Positions 10,841 to 42,676 of a DNA stretch of 64,000 bases are shown one piece after another. The position numbers and the translations under genes are program-made. The DNA is taken from contig NC_072806.1 in assembly GCF_028583425.1 (NCBI RefSeq), forward strand, positions 31,232,001-31,296,000, in the 5' to 3' direction. Below the pieces are notes generated by a model, which saw only the letters and a list, made by a program, of their open reading frames with translations, made no database searches and was not told where the DNA came from. This DNA comes from Eublepharis macularius. Taxonomy: Eukaryota; Chordata; Lepidosauria; Squamata; Eublepharidae. Numbering within the stretch: the stretch's first letter is position 1; every line of letters begins with the position of its first letter.

Positions 10841-11448
10841 TGGGGCTATTTTTCTGGGAAAAGAGGTGGCGGAACTCAGTGGGTTGCTCTCAGAGAAAAT
10901 GGTCACATGGCCAGGGCTGGCGCGCCCATTGAGGCCAGGTAGGTGGAGGCCTCAGGGCGCGGGGTGCTGGAGGGAGCACCGGAGGAGGCATAGGGGGTGG
11001 GAGTGTGTGCCACAGAACTGCAGCCTCCTATCCCTCCTGCCCCGTGCCGCCACCACCGCCAGCACACGCCCCCCGCCAGGCCCTGGTAGGCATCTGCGGT
11101 GGCGCAGGCAACCGAAAGGGAGAGCTTGGAGGCCAGCCACGCACCATCCCAGCCGCCTGCCACACGTGACATCATCACGCAGGCTGGTGTGTGTGTGTGT
11201 GTGTGCGTGCGCGCATGGGGGGTGCCCAGCCTGCCGGCCGGCTGCAAACACAAAAAACCCTGGCGCCGCTGCTGCACATGGCTGGTGGCCCCGCCCCCTG
11301 ATCTCCAGACAGAGGGGAGCCACAGCGCAGAGGGCAATCTCAACTCCCCTCAGTCTGGTGATCCGGGGGTGGGGCCACCAGCCATGTGACCATTTTCAAG
11401 AGGTTCTGGAACTCCGTCCCACCACGTTCCAGCTGAAAAAAAGCCCTG
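10841..11448. mobile_element. Nonautonomous hAT, outer member of a nest
   Basis: Ends TGGGGCTATTTTTCTGGG and CAGCTGAAAAAAAGCCCTG match the CAGGGCTTTTTTT family at 24639. Flanked by GGCTGAGA (10833-10840) and AGCTGAGA (11449-11456), 7 of 8. A second hAT lies inside it. Confidence 0.85.
10912..11274. mobile_element. GC-rich hAT-like element nested inside a hAT
   Basis: Interrupts the outer element exactly between two copies of CACATGGC (10904-10911 and 11275-11282), a perfect 8-bp duplication. Ends CAGGGCTGGCGCGCC and GGCGCCGCTGCTG form imperfect inverted termini. The interior is GC-rich with a (GT)n tract near 11188-11206, and its long open frames have no protein match I recognise. Confidence 0.82.
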
Positions 11449-11577
11449 AGCTGAGAGTTTGACTGGCCCAAGATCAGTCAATGAGTTGCGTGATTGAGGA
11501 GAAATTTGAACCCAGATCTCCTAGAAATCAGCCTGATGTTCTAACCACTACACCACACTGCATAGTCCTCATGGCAC

Positions 11578-12580
11578 ACATTCCCCAAACTTAATCGCCG
11601 CCTCAGCCCTTGAACCTTTAATACTCTTAGTAGTTCTAAGTCTTTTGCAGCTTAAAGGATCCTAGGGGGATTTTATTGGGTTCAATGGGCAAGCACTTCC
11701 TCCAAACCATATTAACTCCCTCAAGGAGTAAAGTATGAAGGGGGCAGGCGCCTTTTAGTGTAAAGCATTCTGGGGCTGGTGGGGGGGGGGACATGGATAG
11801 AGTGCACCCCTGACACTATTTTCCCTCTCATATGCTGCAACGATCTCAATACAAAAGTGTTATTCTGCTTCAGAGAGAGGGGTGCTTTCTGCAACATTTC
11901 CCTCCCTTGTTTCTTGCGGTTTTCCAAACTAAAATCCAGCACTTTGTCCATCGATGAAAGAAAATGAAGGAGCATCCATTCAACAAACCATGCTAAGTTG
12001 TACCATCCTCTTACACCACAATCGTTCATTGGGTCCTATTTGTTTGACGAGCTTATAACTATTACAAATAAACCATTCTTACTTTTCACACACAAACTTT
12101 TTTCAGGTCTAAGAAGCATGCTTTCAGTTTTAATGAGCGAAGCACGCTTTCAGAGAAAAGCTGCCCTTTGGCAGACTACAATAAGCGTGCTTCAAGAATG
12201 CCACAACACGCAAGAAAAGACCACTCTCTGCTCCAAGGAGCTTAAGGGAGGGAAAGGCAAAGCTAACGTAAGAAGACTGTGAGCTTATGCAGAGATGCAT
12301 TTTTAGGTTTCGTTAAAACGGTTTCTTTTGAATTGTTTTCTGTTTTCAGATGTTGCTGTTGTGAACTTTGTCATTTGGCTAATTTTCGTTGCAGGTTTCC
12401 TGGTTCATCTGAACCTTTTATGTCATGGATGCAAAAATATAGTATCAACAATTGTAAAATGTCAGTGGAGAAAAATTTAGCCTAACACCACAAAAAGAAA
12501 GACTTGTGGTGGCTTCAATTGATACAAGATAAAAAATCAGAATGGGAGCGTTGGAGCCCAAACGGCGTTGCTGCAGAAGT
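11578..12580. other. No gene seen
   Basis: Anonymous. No repeat recognised. Confidence 0.45.
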
Positions 12581-12593
12581 AATAATGTCTTTG

Positions 12594-12999
12594 ATGTATT
12601 GTCGAAGGCTTTCACGGCCGGAGAACGATGGTTGTTGGGGGTTTTCCGGGCTGTATTGCCGTGGTCTTGGCATTGTAGTTCCTGACGTTTCGCCAGCAGC
12701 TGTGGCTGGCATCTTCAGAGGTGTAGCACCAAAAGACAGAGTTTGGAATGTTTCCTCCCCGTAGAGGTGTTCGATGTATTGTCGAAGGCTTTCACGGCCG
12801 GAGAACGATGGTTGTTGGGGGTTTTCCGGGCTGTATTGCCGTGGTCTTGGCATTGTAGTTCCTGACGTGGTCTTGGCATTGTAGTTCCTGACGTTGGTGC
12901 TACACCTCTGAAGATGCCAGCCACAGCTGCTGGCGAAACGTCAGGAACTACAATGCCAAGACCACGGCAATACAGCCCGGAAAACCCCCAACAACCATC
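12594..12999. mobile_element. Penelope-type tail-only insertion, family 2, with 13-bp target duplication
   Basis: Flanked by AATAATGTCTTTG at 12581-12593 and 13000-13012. Inside are two minus-oriented partial tails (12594-12735, 12775-12866), a 26-bp repeat (12868-12893) and one plus-oriented tail (12895-12999), all sharing AACTACAATGCCAAGACCAC and CAATACAGCCCGGAAAAC. No protein is encoded; open frames come from the repeat. Assigned to Penelope-like elements because of the tandem/inverted tail layout and the hammerhead-like core. Confidence 0.72.
12905..12945 (+). ncRNA. Hammerhead-ribozyme-like motif in Penelope-type tail, family 2
   Basis: CCT, CTGAAGA (core CUGANGA), one extra T, stem II GCCAGC/GCTGGC with a 7-nt loop, GAAA, then CGTC. 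ACGU is the palindromic stem III of dimeric hammerheads and GUC is the classic cleavage triplet. AGG after it pairs with CCT before the core. The same one-base extra before stem II as in family 1. Confidence 0.42.
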
Positions 13000-13012
13000 A
13001 ATAATGTCTTTG

Positions 13013-14224
13013 GCTTCATTTTGGCTGCGGCTGAGAAGAGAGGCCTTCCATCACAAGCCTCATGGGCCAGGGTGGGTCGGAGAATCTCATTCCAGTTGGT
13101 TTGGCAAGACAACAACACAATAGCAACTGCTTCCCTCAGAGGAGGATGACAAACCAGCTTTGCCACTTCTGAAAACAGCGACGGGAATATCACAGCCATG
13201 AGATCTCATCTGGCAAAGATGTAGGTGAGATTGGATCGGTAATGACATGCCCCAAAATGGTCATAATACCTTGTTTGCGTTCCCAGTAGCATTTTAATGA
13301 GGGCCTGGGCTAATTATAAAATGCTGTCTTCATGATAGATCACTTTAAAGGATGCGAGGAGAGAAACAGGAAGGAGACGGCAGGAACAAGGAGACGTTTG
13401 CTAGAAATCAAGCCGCTAGAATTAAAGGTTCCTATGAACCCCAAAAGTAGCTTGTTCACCCCTGATGCAGAGACGCAACATATTTTACCTGTTCACATAG
13501 GAGCCTGCCCATTGTGCATCGTCATCAGTCACTGCAAAGGCCATCCTTCTGTTCAGGAGGCATACCTCGCATGGTGACTTTTGCAGCTTTTGCATGGTGA
13601 CATAGGAACAGTTTCTTAAAAAAAAATGTGTGTGTGTGTGTCTGAGAAAGAGAACAAAGTGTACCTTCAGTTTTCCTTCTGAAAAAAAGCCTGCTTCAGT
13701 TACTGGAAGCATGAAAAAAATCCCACTAGCAGGTAATCCACAGGTAAAAAGAGTTTTTCTAATACTATACTGCACCTCTTTGCAATAAAAGCTTCTCCTG
13801 TGAGTTTCAGCCCGGTCTTGAAGCTGTTACAGTGGGCTAGTAATAGCACAGGGCCATCAAGAGGAGCGTCTCCAGGCAAAGAAGCAAGAAAGCTTTGCAG
13901 AAGTTGGATTCTCCTCTCCTCCCTTGTTGGCCTGCAAATGACTGTGTGGGTAGTAGGTTAGGAAATAGGCATTAGGGACCAGTAACTTGAATGAGCTCAG
14001 TTTGCAAGGCGGTGCTATAAAGCCACAGAGACTCCACCTGTAACATCATTTGGAAAATGCAAGATGAGGCTTGCCCAAGTGCCTCTTGGTTTTTTACAAG
14101 GTTATAAATGTATGACATTTACACATAAAGGCCTTTTTTCTCAGCTGAGGGTGGTATTGTAGGAAAGGGATCCCAAATGTTTTGCTAATGGGTTAGAAAC
14201 CAGATTTCACCATTATGTTGCCTT
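13013..14224. other. No gene seen
   Basis: Anonymous, with a short (GT)n at about 13627-13641. Confidence 0.45.
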
Positions 14225-14578
14225 ACATATTATCTGTTGCTTTAAATATGTACTCCTATATTCTACCTGTGCTTTATGTTGTTCAATGTAAGTCCTAGAA
14301 TTGATTATGTTCTGTTTCAACAATCCCTCAACCCCATACTGGATCCTTGCTAACACTATATCTTTGTAAACTTATATTCTTTTACCCCATGACATTGTTG
14401 ATGGAAATGTTCTTGAAACTGTATTAATTTACCCTAAGACATTGTTTATAGAAATGTTCTTGACACTCTATGGAGATGCCTGCCCTTGTCCTTGCCACTA
14501 ATTGTATTAATCTCACACTATGTAATCCGCCTTGAGTCTCAGTGAGAAAGGCGGAATATAAATAACATAAATGAAATA
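14225..14578 (+). mobile_element. LINE 3' UTR
   Basis: Ends AATCCGCCTTGAGTCTCAGT then GAGAAAGGCGGAATATAAAT with an A/T-rich tail. Same family as the minus copy at 4896-5539. Confidence 0.7.
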
Positions 14579-14774
14579 AAATAAGGTGCCCAAATCTGGT
14601 TGACTAATTAAAATCGAAAAGCAACTCTTTGTTTCTGCAGACATCAGCCACACAGTTCTTTCTTCCTGTTCTCTCTCCAAACTCGTTTTTGTCCCTCTTC
14701 TGACCTTCTCCTCTTTCTCACCCTGCACAATTCCTTCTCTCTGCTGCTTCCATCCCATAGTATTGGGGGATTCT

Positions 14775-15660
14775 TGTTCTGCCGCATGGTTGTTAGCCGG
14801 TGGGGTTCCACGAGGTTTGATTCCCCCACATTCTATTTAGTATCTATATGAGACTACTGAGAGAAGTCATCAGGAATTTTGGGCTACTGTGTCACTGATA
14901 TGTGGACGATACCTAGCTCTGCCTCTTTCCCATCTAATTCCGAGGTTGCTACTGATATTCTGAATTGGTGTTTGGAGTCAGTAACGGGCTGGATGAAGGT
15001 GAACAAGCTGAAACTTAACCCTGACAATACAGAGGTTCTCTGGGTTAGCAGAAAGATGGATCATGGACTTAAGATCTCTCCAGTCTTGGATGGGGTTGTA
15101 CTCCCTTTGAAAAGTCAGCTTCGCAATTTGGGAGCATTGCTGGACACAGCAGTCACCTTAGAGTCAGGAGGCTTGGGTGATTTGGAGTGCTTTTGCCCAG
15201 CTTCGGCTGGTGTGCTAGTTGCACCTATTCCTGGTAAAATCAGATCTAGCCACAGTGATCCATGCCTTAGTTACTGGACTATTGCAGTGTCCTACTTGAG
15301 GCCACCCTTGAAGATTGTTCAGCAGCTGCAGCCAGTGCAGAATGCTACCAGGAGCATGTGACCCTGATTTTACGGCAATGACACTGGCTACCAATCTGCC
15401 CCCGAGCCCAATTCAAGGTGTTGGTCTCCCATATGTATTTCACTCATATGTTCCTGCTGAGGAGTTAAGATCACTGGGAAAGACTTTCCTGACCACCCCA
15501 CTGACCAAAGAAGGTGGTCTGATGGATACATGAGAGAGGGCCTTTTTGGTGGCAGCCCCGATTATGGAACAACCTCTCCAGGATGCTGCGCCTAGTCCCC
15601 TCATGTTTGATCTTTAGGAGGCAGCTGAAGACAATTGTATTTAGAACTGCATTTGATTAG
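14775..15660 (+). mobile_element. L2/CR1-like LINE, reverse transcriptase C-terminal half
   Basis: Reads GVPRGLIPPTFYLVSI-like, DTWTIP near the YADD region, LNWCLESVTGWMKVNKLKLN, PDNTEVLWVS, LQLRPPLKIVQQLQPVQNAT and a final FRRQLKTIVFRTAF-like end. Several frame changes are visible; clearly decayed. Confidence 0.82.
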
Positions 15661-16098
15661 TTTAGTGATTTTAATCCCTTACTTTCCAAACTGCCAGCTC
15701 AGACCTGGCTCCCAAGCCCTGCTCTCTGGTGTGTATCAAGCAGAAGCAGGGTCTTTTCAGTGGTGGCAACTCACCTTCAGAACACCCTTCACTTTGGGGC
15801 TCACCAAGCACCTACCTTACTTTTTAAGTGCCAAGCCAAAACATTCCTTTTTACCCGGTCTTTTAACTAGGATTTTAAAAACCTTTTTGGCTGTTTCTAC
15901 CCCATGATCTGTTTTATGCATTTTTAAGGTCATTTAGTGATTGCTTTTTGAGGTTTTTATGCCCCTGGCTTGTTTTTGATAGCTTGCTTTTAATATTGAT
16001 AATTTATGCTGTTGGTTTTATGGTGTTGTTTTTACTTGAGAGCTGCCTTAAGCAAGTCTCTGGAGAGGTAGCATATGCATTAAATAAATAAATATGTC
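15661..16098 (+). mobile_element. Second L2-like LINE 3' end
   Basis: Reads GVYQAEAGSFQWWQLTF then HLPYFLSAKPKHSFLPGLL, a second C-terminus, then a 3' UTR ending GAGCTGCCTTAAGCAAGTCT and AAATAAATAAAT. Confidence 0.65.
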
Positions 16099-16639
16099 AT
16101 GCCTGCAAATTATCAATATAAAAAACATCCTATGTGAAAAAGAACAAGGTTTGGTTTTTTTCCCTTTTATGAATTCAGATTTTTTATTTATAAAGCAGCT
16201 GCTGTGCAATTCTAATAAGCACCTTTCCTAAATAAAAACAAAATCTGTTAAAAACAATCACCCTTTCCCTCCGTAATGCATTCCACCTTGCTCACAGTCA
16301 AAGTATCTCAAGAGAGATCTCTTTCAAAACATGACAGTCTTCAAAATCTCACCGTGAACTAGGAGGAATCTTGGATGAGCAAATCTGAATGGGTCTGGTG
16401 GATGAAGTTTGGAGCAGTTACTTTGAATTTTTTTAAACCAGATATTTTCTTACAATAACTCTGCCTCTGTTCTTTAAATGGAAATTGTCACACCACAATT
16501 TTTTTTAAAAATGTAAAAAAATTATTAGTGGACAAATCAGTGCTCCAGGGGTGTGTGGCAGGGGTAGGGAATGCCTAGCAGGGTTCTTCTTGGCTATGGG
16601 TCCTGCTTACAAAGAACAGAATGAATTTTTTTTCATCTG
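16099..16639. other. AT-rich, no gene seen
   Basis: Anonymous AT-rich DNA. Confidence 0.45.
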
Positions 16640-16852
16640 TTTTCACTGCAGAAAATGTGTTGCACCAATGCCAGACTTGGTTTGGGGAAAGGTGTCAGGA
16701 CAAACAAATCCAGTTGAGGTGACGAGTGATGAAATTCTAGGACTGCTAGTCAAATTAAAAACAAATTAGTCTCCAGGTCCAGATAATAGATTCCTGAGGA
16801 TTCTTAAGGAGCTCAAATGTGAAATGATTTTCTAGCCAGTATATAAAAAGGA
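16640..16852 (+). mobile_element. CR1 LINE fragment
   Basis: Reads NPVEVTSDEILGLLVKLKTN and, after a stop, SPGPDNRFLRILKELKCEMI, the CR1 reverse transcriptase motif SPGPDG...LKEL. Probably the 5' part of the element continuing at 17050. Confidence 0.72.
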
Positions 16853-16856
16853 ATCT

Positions 16857-17040
16857 AGGAGTTGCCAGGTCAGGGTTGGGATATTCCTGGAGAGGGGAGA
16901 GGCCTCAGCCAGGGTATAATGCCCTACCCCTAGAGCCTGCCTTCTGAAGCAGCCATTTTCTGCACAGGACTTGATCTCTGTAGCCTGGAGGTATGGTATA
17001 ATTCTGGGAGATCTCCAGCCACCACCTGGAAGTTGACAGA
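16857..17040. mobile_element. GTTGCCA-type MITE
   Basis: GGAGTTGCCAGGTCAGG at the left and CACCTGGAAGTTGACAG at the right form imperfect inverted ends, and the interior has CCATTTTCTGCACAGGACTT and GGGAGATCTCCAGCC. Same family as 20006-20365 and 56716-57450. It splits the CR1. Confidence 0.6.
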
Positions 17041-17049
17041 CATATCCAG

Positions 17050-18110
17050 AGGGGAACAGGAAATTACAGTCAGCCTAACACTTATTCAGGGTAAATTAGT
17101 AGACTGTTATTAACATTAGGATTATTAAGCACATTAATAATAAGTAGAATGTTATTAACATTAGGATTATTAGCAACAAAGCCTTCTGAAGGAAGAAGAC
17201 CGGTCTCACCAAACCTTTGGAGTTCTTTGAAAAGGTTAAGCATGTAGATACTGGTGATCCATTAGGCATTATATATTTGGACTTCCAAAAGGCTTTTGAC
17301 AAGGTTGCTCATCAAAAACTCCTGAGAAAATCATGGCATGAGGAGACAGGTCCTCTTGTGGATTAAAAACTGGTTAAGAACAGGAAGCAGAGTAGTAATA
17401 AATAGAGTTTGCCTAACAGAAGTCTCAGAGGGTCCCCACAAAAATCAATATTGGGACCAGTACTTTTAAATTTTTTCATAAATTAGCTGGATTTGGTTTG
17501 AGCAGCATAGTGGAGGTTGATTCCAGGATGATGATGATGATAGTAATAACATTCGATTTATATACCACCCTTCAGGATGATTTAACACCTACTCAGAGTG
17601 GTTTACAAAGTATGCCATTATTATCCCCACAACAAAACACTCTGTGAGGTGGGTGGGGCCGAGAGAGCTCCAGAGAACTGTGACTAGCCCAAGGTCACCC
17701 AGTTGGCTTCAAGTGGAGCAGTGGGGAATCAAACCCGGCTCTCCAGATTAGAGTCTCGCACTCTTAACCACTACACCAAACTGGCTCAGTTTGGTGTATT
17801 GAGGTTTATATATTGGACAACTCAAACAATCTCAGTGTTCAGCAGTGATGAAAAGGCAAACTCCATGCTGGAGATTATTAGGAAAGGGAGTGAAAATAAA
17901 ATTGTCAATATTGTAATATCCCTGTATAGATCTATGGTATGGCCTTGTTTGGGATACTGTGCTGTTTGCTGTATCTCAAAAAAAAGACATTGTGGTACTG
18001 GAAAAAGAGCAGAGGAGGGCAACTAAGGTGATTTTGGAGTACCTTTCTGACAAGGAAAGTTTGAGTCTGGGGCTTTTCAGATTAGATAACAGACTAAAGG
18101 CATGATAGAC
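17050..18110 (+). mobile_element. CR1 LINE, interrupted by a SINE
   Basis: Reads HVDTGDPLGIIYLDFQKAFD and KVAHQKLLRK (reverse transcriptase block), then the SINE at 17529-17788, then FSSDEKANSMLEIIRKGSEN and a VWPCLGYCAV block. Decayed. Confidence 0.8.
17529..17788 (-). mobile_element. tRNA-derived SINE (type A)
   Basis: The minus strand begins GAGCCAGTTTGGTGTAGTGG with A box TGGTTAAGAG and a B box in CCGGGTTTGATTCCCC, has a CORE-like middle (GGGTGACCTTGGGCTAGTC) and ends CGGTATATAAATCGAATG. Other copies at 30681, 33444, 51254, 51650 and 57034. Confidence 0.85.
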
Positions 18111-18760
18111 ATTTATGGGGTGGAGAAAGTAGACAGAATATTTTCTCCGTGTCCTATAATACAGAAAGTTCAGGACATCCAGTGAAGTTAATGGGCAATA
18201 AATTCAGGATGGACAAACCAGTAGAGGTTTGAGTTTGCTGCCTGACAGCAGCAGTCAAATGGCTGAAAGCAAACAAATGGAACATAGATAAGATGGAAGT
18301 GATGCTGGCTGGGAAGGCAGAGATATCGAAGGACATTGTAATCCCCACTTTCGATGGAGTTTGTCCAACCCTTGTAGACTAGGGGTTATACTGGATCCAG
18401 CACTACTGCTAGAAAAGCAAGTTGAAGCAGCTGCAAAAATCCTTCTACAAATTCAAGTCTAGCTGGAAGATGGTCCCCTACCTTAACAGGGCCAATCTGG
18501 CCACCTGGATCTAAGCCACGGTAACATCAAGACTAGACTACTGTAATGCACTGTGCATAGGTATCCTCTCTAAGTTCACTTAGAGACTCCAGTTGGTGCA
18601 GAATGCTGCAGCTCGGTAATTATCAAGAGCGAGGAGGAATATTCATATTCCTCCTATTCTGCAGTCACTCCATTGGCTACCTATCAGTTACAAGGCTTCA
18701 TTCAAGGTGTTGGCTATCACGTATAAAGGGGCCTGCTTTCTCAGTCAATCAATAGTAGAA
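18111..18760 (+). mobile_element. L2-like LINE, reverse transcriptase C-terminal part
   Basis: Reads KWLKANKWNIDKMEVMLAG, then CNALCIGIL and LQLVQNAAAR in shifting frames. Decayed, with no 3' UTR recognised. Confidence 0.72.
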
Positions 18761-20005
18761 TAGATGGTGCCATGTACTGAGGGACAGGGAAGAGAAAAGG
18801 AAGTAGGAGCTAGTTTCTCAACCTGGAACTAAAAGGAAGCGCTCTCAGCGACAAGGTAGAAGTTAGAGGGGATCTTTGCCTCCCCTCTGTCCCTGTGTGG
18901 GGCGGGGCTGTGTCTCAACACTCCCATGGTGGTGGGATGCGTAGAAAAAGGAGCTGCAAATATTGTGAGGGGTGTGTGCAAATGGAAGGGCCAGTTTCAA
19001 CCCGATCTGTGGAAAGGGCCTTAATGCCACCCTCTTAAACAGACTGCTAGACAACTGTTTAGTGCAGAAAAGGAAATCCATCTGGTGAATGTTCTTTCTA
19101 ACGTGTCAGAGTCAAGCAATCTGTCATAATCCCACGGTTGCCCGAGCAGCCATGGACAGGGGTGGACTGGCTATTTCAGTTCTGGTGAGCCACTGGTGAC
19201 CAGGGGCAAGGCGAGCCCAGCCCCAGTATCTTTGCTAGAGCCACTGAGGTGTGCCAGGTCGCCCTGAATTTGATGGTACACAGCCGTCCTGTGGTATTTC
19301 GACAACTCATGTACTGTATTTTCTTGGACATGGTTTAAAATTATGGAGGACCATCCTGATACCCTTGATAAAGAAACATTCCGAAACGAGCTGAATGTAT
19401 CAGCTGGCTTCTCTTTGGGCTGGGGGCCGCTGAGTTGTTTCCTCACACACCTTGATGATATAATGGTCCAGTCTGAAAAAGAAATATAAGGATGTCATTT
19501 TAGTCCCTCTCTTTGGAGTCTATAGAGGTTACTTACCATTGTTCTAAGACTGAACAAAGATCCATTTATGGCGTACCTGTAAAAACGAAAAAGAAACAGA
19601 CCTTAATTACAAAACAAGACTTACCTGCTGCCATACACCAGAGTTCTATACAGCTGTGGACTATTGATTGCAAAAGATTAGTGTACATATTCCTGAATGT
19701 TATCTTGAATGTAGAGGTCTATACTGATAGAACTGGACAGGACTTTTGTAGGTGTTTTACAACATAGATAATTGACTATTTATTGGATAATTATTTATTG
19801 TGTGCACTGGACACTTTATTAATTTACTGCACTAAATCCAATAACCTTATCAATTGAACGTTATTGTCTTCTATGATTACTGAGAGTTATCCAGTTGTAT
19901 ACCCCAGGTGGTGGATTTCCCCCCTGGACTACTCACCACCTGGAAGCCGGCCACACTATGGTGGCACAGCCACTTTGGGGCCTCCTGGGCCCGTGTTGGG
20001 AGTAC
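18761..20005. other. Anonymous, possible worn Penelope-type tail at 19355-19420
   Basis: 19360-19405 holds CTTGATAAAGAAACATTCCG then AAACGAGC, which resembles a worn hammerhead-like tail (stem GAA/TTC, then GAAAC). No coding sequence recognised; weak evidence. Confidence 0.4.
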
Positions 20006-20146
20006 GGTTGCCAACTCTGGGTAGGGAAATTCCTGGAGACTTAAGAGTGGGTCCTGCGGAGGGCAAGATTTGGGGAGGTGGAGAAGGCCGTCAGCGGCCA
20101 CTTTCTCCAGGGACGCTGGTCCCTGTAGTCTGGATATCATCTACAT
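20006..20146. mobile_element. GGTTGCCA-type MITE, partial
   Basis: Begins GGTTGCCAACTCTGGGTAGG, then AAATTCCTGGAGACTT. Truncated by, or fused to, the next copy. Confidence 0.6.
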
Positions 20147-20365
20147 AGGGTTGCCAGCCTCCTGGTAGCGGCTGGAGATCTCCAGGAATTACAACAGGTC
20201 TCCAGGCCACAGAGATCTGTTCACCTGGAGAAAATGGCTACTTTGGGGGGGGTGGGCTCTATGGAATTATGCCAGGCCAAGTTCTTTTCCCTCCCCAAAC
20301 CCCACTTTCTCCAGGTTTCACCCCCCAGATCTCCTGGAATTTCCCAACTTGGAACTGGCAACCCT
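20147..20365. mobile_element. AGGGTTGCCA-type MITE just upstream of the TLCD3A CpG island
   Basis: Inverted ends AGGGTTGCCAGCCTCC and GGAACTGGCAACCCT. The interior has GGAGATCTCCAGGAATTAC and GGAGAAAATGGCTACTTTGG. The target duplication is unclear. Confidence 0.7.
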
Positions 20366-20600
20366 GCCTCTACAATTCAGGGAGACATCCAGCACCCGCC
20401 TGGAGGTTGGCGACCTGGCGGGAGGGGGCGGCTGGGGCTTTCCCCGCCGCTCCCGGCCAACTTGCAGCGTCCAAGCGGCCGTCGGGAGGCTCCAAGCGCC
20501 TCGGCACGCCCAGCCTCGCCAAGGGGCGGTTCGGGAGCCCCCGCCGTCCCGCCTTTCCTGGGCTCTGGCTCCGGCCGCGGGAAGGCGGCGCGCCGTCCGC

Positions 20601-20660
20601 CCCTTCCTTCCTTCCTTCCCTTCCCCGCTGCATCCTCCTCCTCCTCCTCCTCCTCCTCCT
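20601..20660 (+). repeat. Pyrimidine microsatellites (CCTT)n and (CTC)n in the TLCD3A 5' region
   Basis: Short perfect CCTT and CTC arrays separated by GC-rich sequence, upstream of the start codon and probably in the 5' UTR or core promoter. Confidence 0.85.
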
Positions 20661-20765
20661 CGGCGGAGGCCGGCCTGCTGCTGTCGACAAGCGCCCGGCG
20701 GGCTCTGGGGCGCCCGGGGCGCGCGGGGCTGGGCGACCGGCGGGCAACGCGGCCGGGCGCGGGGC

Positions 20766-41495
<20,730 letters not shown>

Positions 41496-41955
41496 CGGCG
41501 GGTTTGGGCTTGCCCTGCAAGCACTGGGCTCAGAACGGGCCCACCTTTTGGAATCAGTGTCTTGGGGACTGTGATCTGAAGCCCGCAAGGGGTCAGGTGG
41601 GACCTGCAGCAGAGGCCTGGGTTACTTTCACTACAACACAGAAGAAAGAGGGCTGGTCAGCAGCCAACCTCTGATCCGCCAGCTCTCTCCTATGTGCGAG
41701 ACTAATCAGAGCTGGCGGTTGCCAAGCTGTTTCACGGGTCCTGTCAGAAAAAAACAATGGTGGTTGGATATTGACTGTTTGCAAGCCAGTAGGATTGGAG
41801 GGTGCCAGAATCTGGTAGCAGCCCTTAAAACCTCCAGCAGCCCCCAGAAACCTTTTGAGGTTGGGATGGGTCCCAGATTACAGTCCAAGCCTTGGGGGTC
41901 ACTCCCTTCTTCCTCGTAGAGTCCAGGTGATTCCTCAACCACCCTTTGCACCTGA
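41496..41955 (+). other. TLCD3A: Presumed TLCD3A 3' UTR start
   Basis: Follows the stop codon with no repeat. No clear AATAAA before the next repeats (nearest are 42488, inside a hAT, and 43582), so the 3' end is undetermined. Confidence 0.5.
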
Positions 41956-41964
41956 GGTCTTCCT

Positions 41965-42167
41965 GGTGGTGGTGGAGAGTGCCCTCAAGTCATAACTGAC
42001 TTATGGCGACCCCTGGCAGGGTTTGACTAACAGAGGTGGGTTGCCATTGCCTGCCTCTGCAACCGTGGTCTTCGTTGGAGGTTTCCCATCCAATTACTAA
42101 CCAAGGTCGACCCTGCTTAGCTTCCGAGATCTGACGAGATCAGGCTCTCCTGGGCTATCTAGGTTAG
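41965..42167 (-). mobile_element. 5S-rRNA-derived SINE with target duplication
   Basis: Same family as 9116-9332, flanked by GGTCTTCCT at 41956-41964 and 42168-42176. Confidence 0.87.
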
Positions 42168-42325
42168 GGTCTTCCTACTTCCCCTTTTATTTCTTTTTCC
42201 TAGCCATTCCCAGTTTTGGGACCTTCCCCTTCCACCCTGAAATGAATACAACCACACTACCGACTTGGGGAAAAGAAATTAATGTAGTCAGCTCAGCTGC
42301 GTGAGGTCCTTTTTACACTGTAAGG

Positions 42326-42668
42326 CAGAGGTCCCCAATTTTTTTTAGCCAATGGAATTCTGACACAGGGTGATAGATGCTACAAAATGGCTGCTGTGGG
42401 AGGAGGAGCCACACACAGGGGAGGTCCAAGTACAGGGGAGAAGACAAGGAGTTTTTAAAAATACACTGAGAAAAAGGAGTGAGAAAGAATAAAGCAACTT
42501 TGGTGGCAGTTGCCTCTGAAATACTATTTTCATCTGCACAGCCAATTACATCTCCAGTGGCCAGTCAGAACCCCTGCTGGGCAAGAACCCCAGGTGGCTC
42601 CACCCACTTCTAAAAACACTGGTGGGTACCAGGAAAAATGTCAACGGGCACAGCATTGGGGACTCTTG
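42326..42668. mobile_element. Nonautonomous hAT, third family, with perfect 8-bp target duplication
   Basis: Ends CAGAGGTCCCCAATTTTT and CATTGGGGACTCTTG. CTGTAAGG at 42318-42325 and 42669-42676. Contains ACAAAATGGCTGCTGTGGGA. Related to 51059-52046 and 56536-56715. Confidence 0.9.
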
Positions 42669-42676
42669 CTGTAAGG

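Larger units (their letters stand above)
10785..11577 (-). mobile_element. MIR/CORE-like SINE split by a hAT
   Basis: 10785-10840 (CTCACAACTGC to TAGGCTGAGA) continues at 11457 (GTTTGACTGGCCCAAGATCA to CTAACCACTACACCACACTG). The interruption is the hAT at 10841-11448 with its duplicated site. Confidence 0.82.

Noticed and set aside
10866-11462. 198-codon and overlapping open frames
   Set aside because: They sit wholly within two nested hAT elements and read through a (GT)n tract.
12515-12924. Open frames with repeated SGTTMPRPRQYSPENPQQPS peptides
   Set aside because: The peptide repeats are translations of duplicated element tails in one frame, not a protein.
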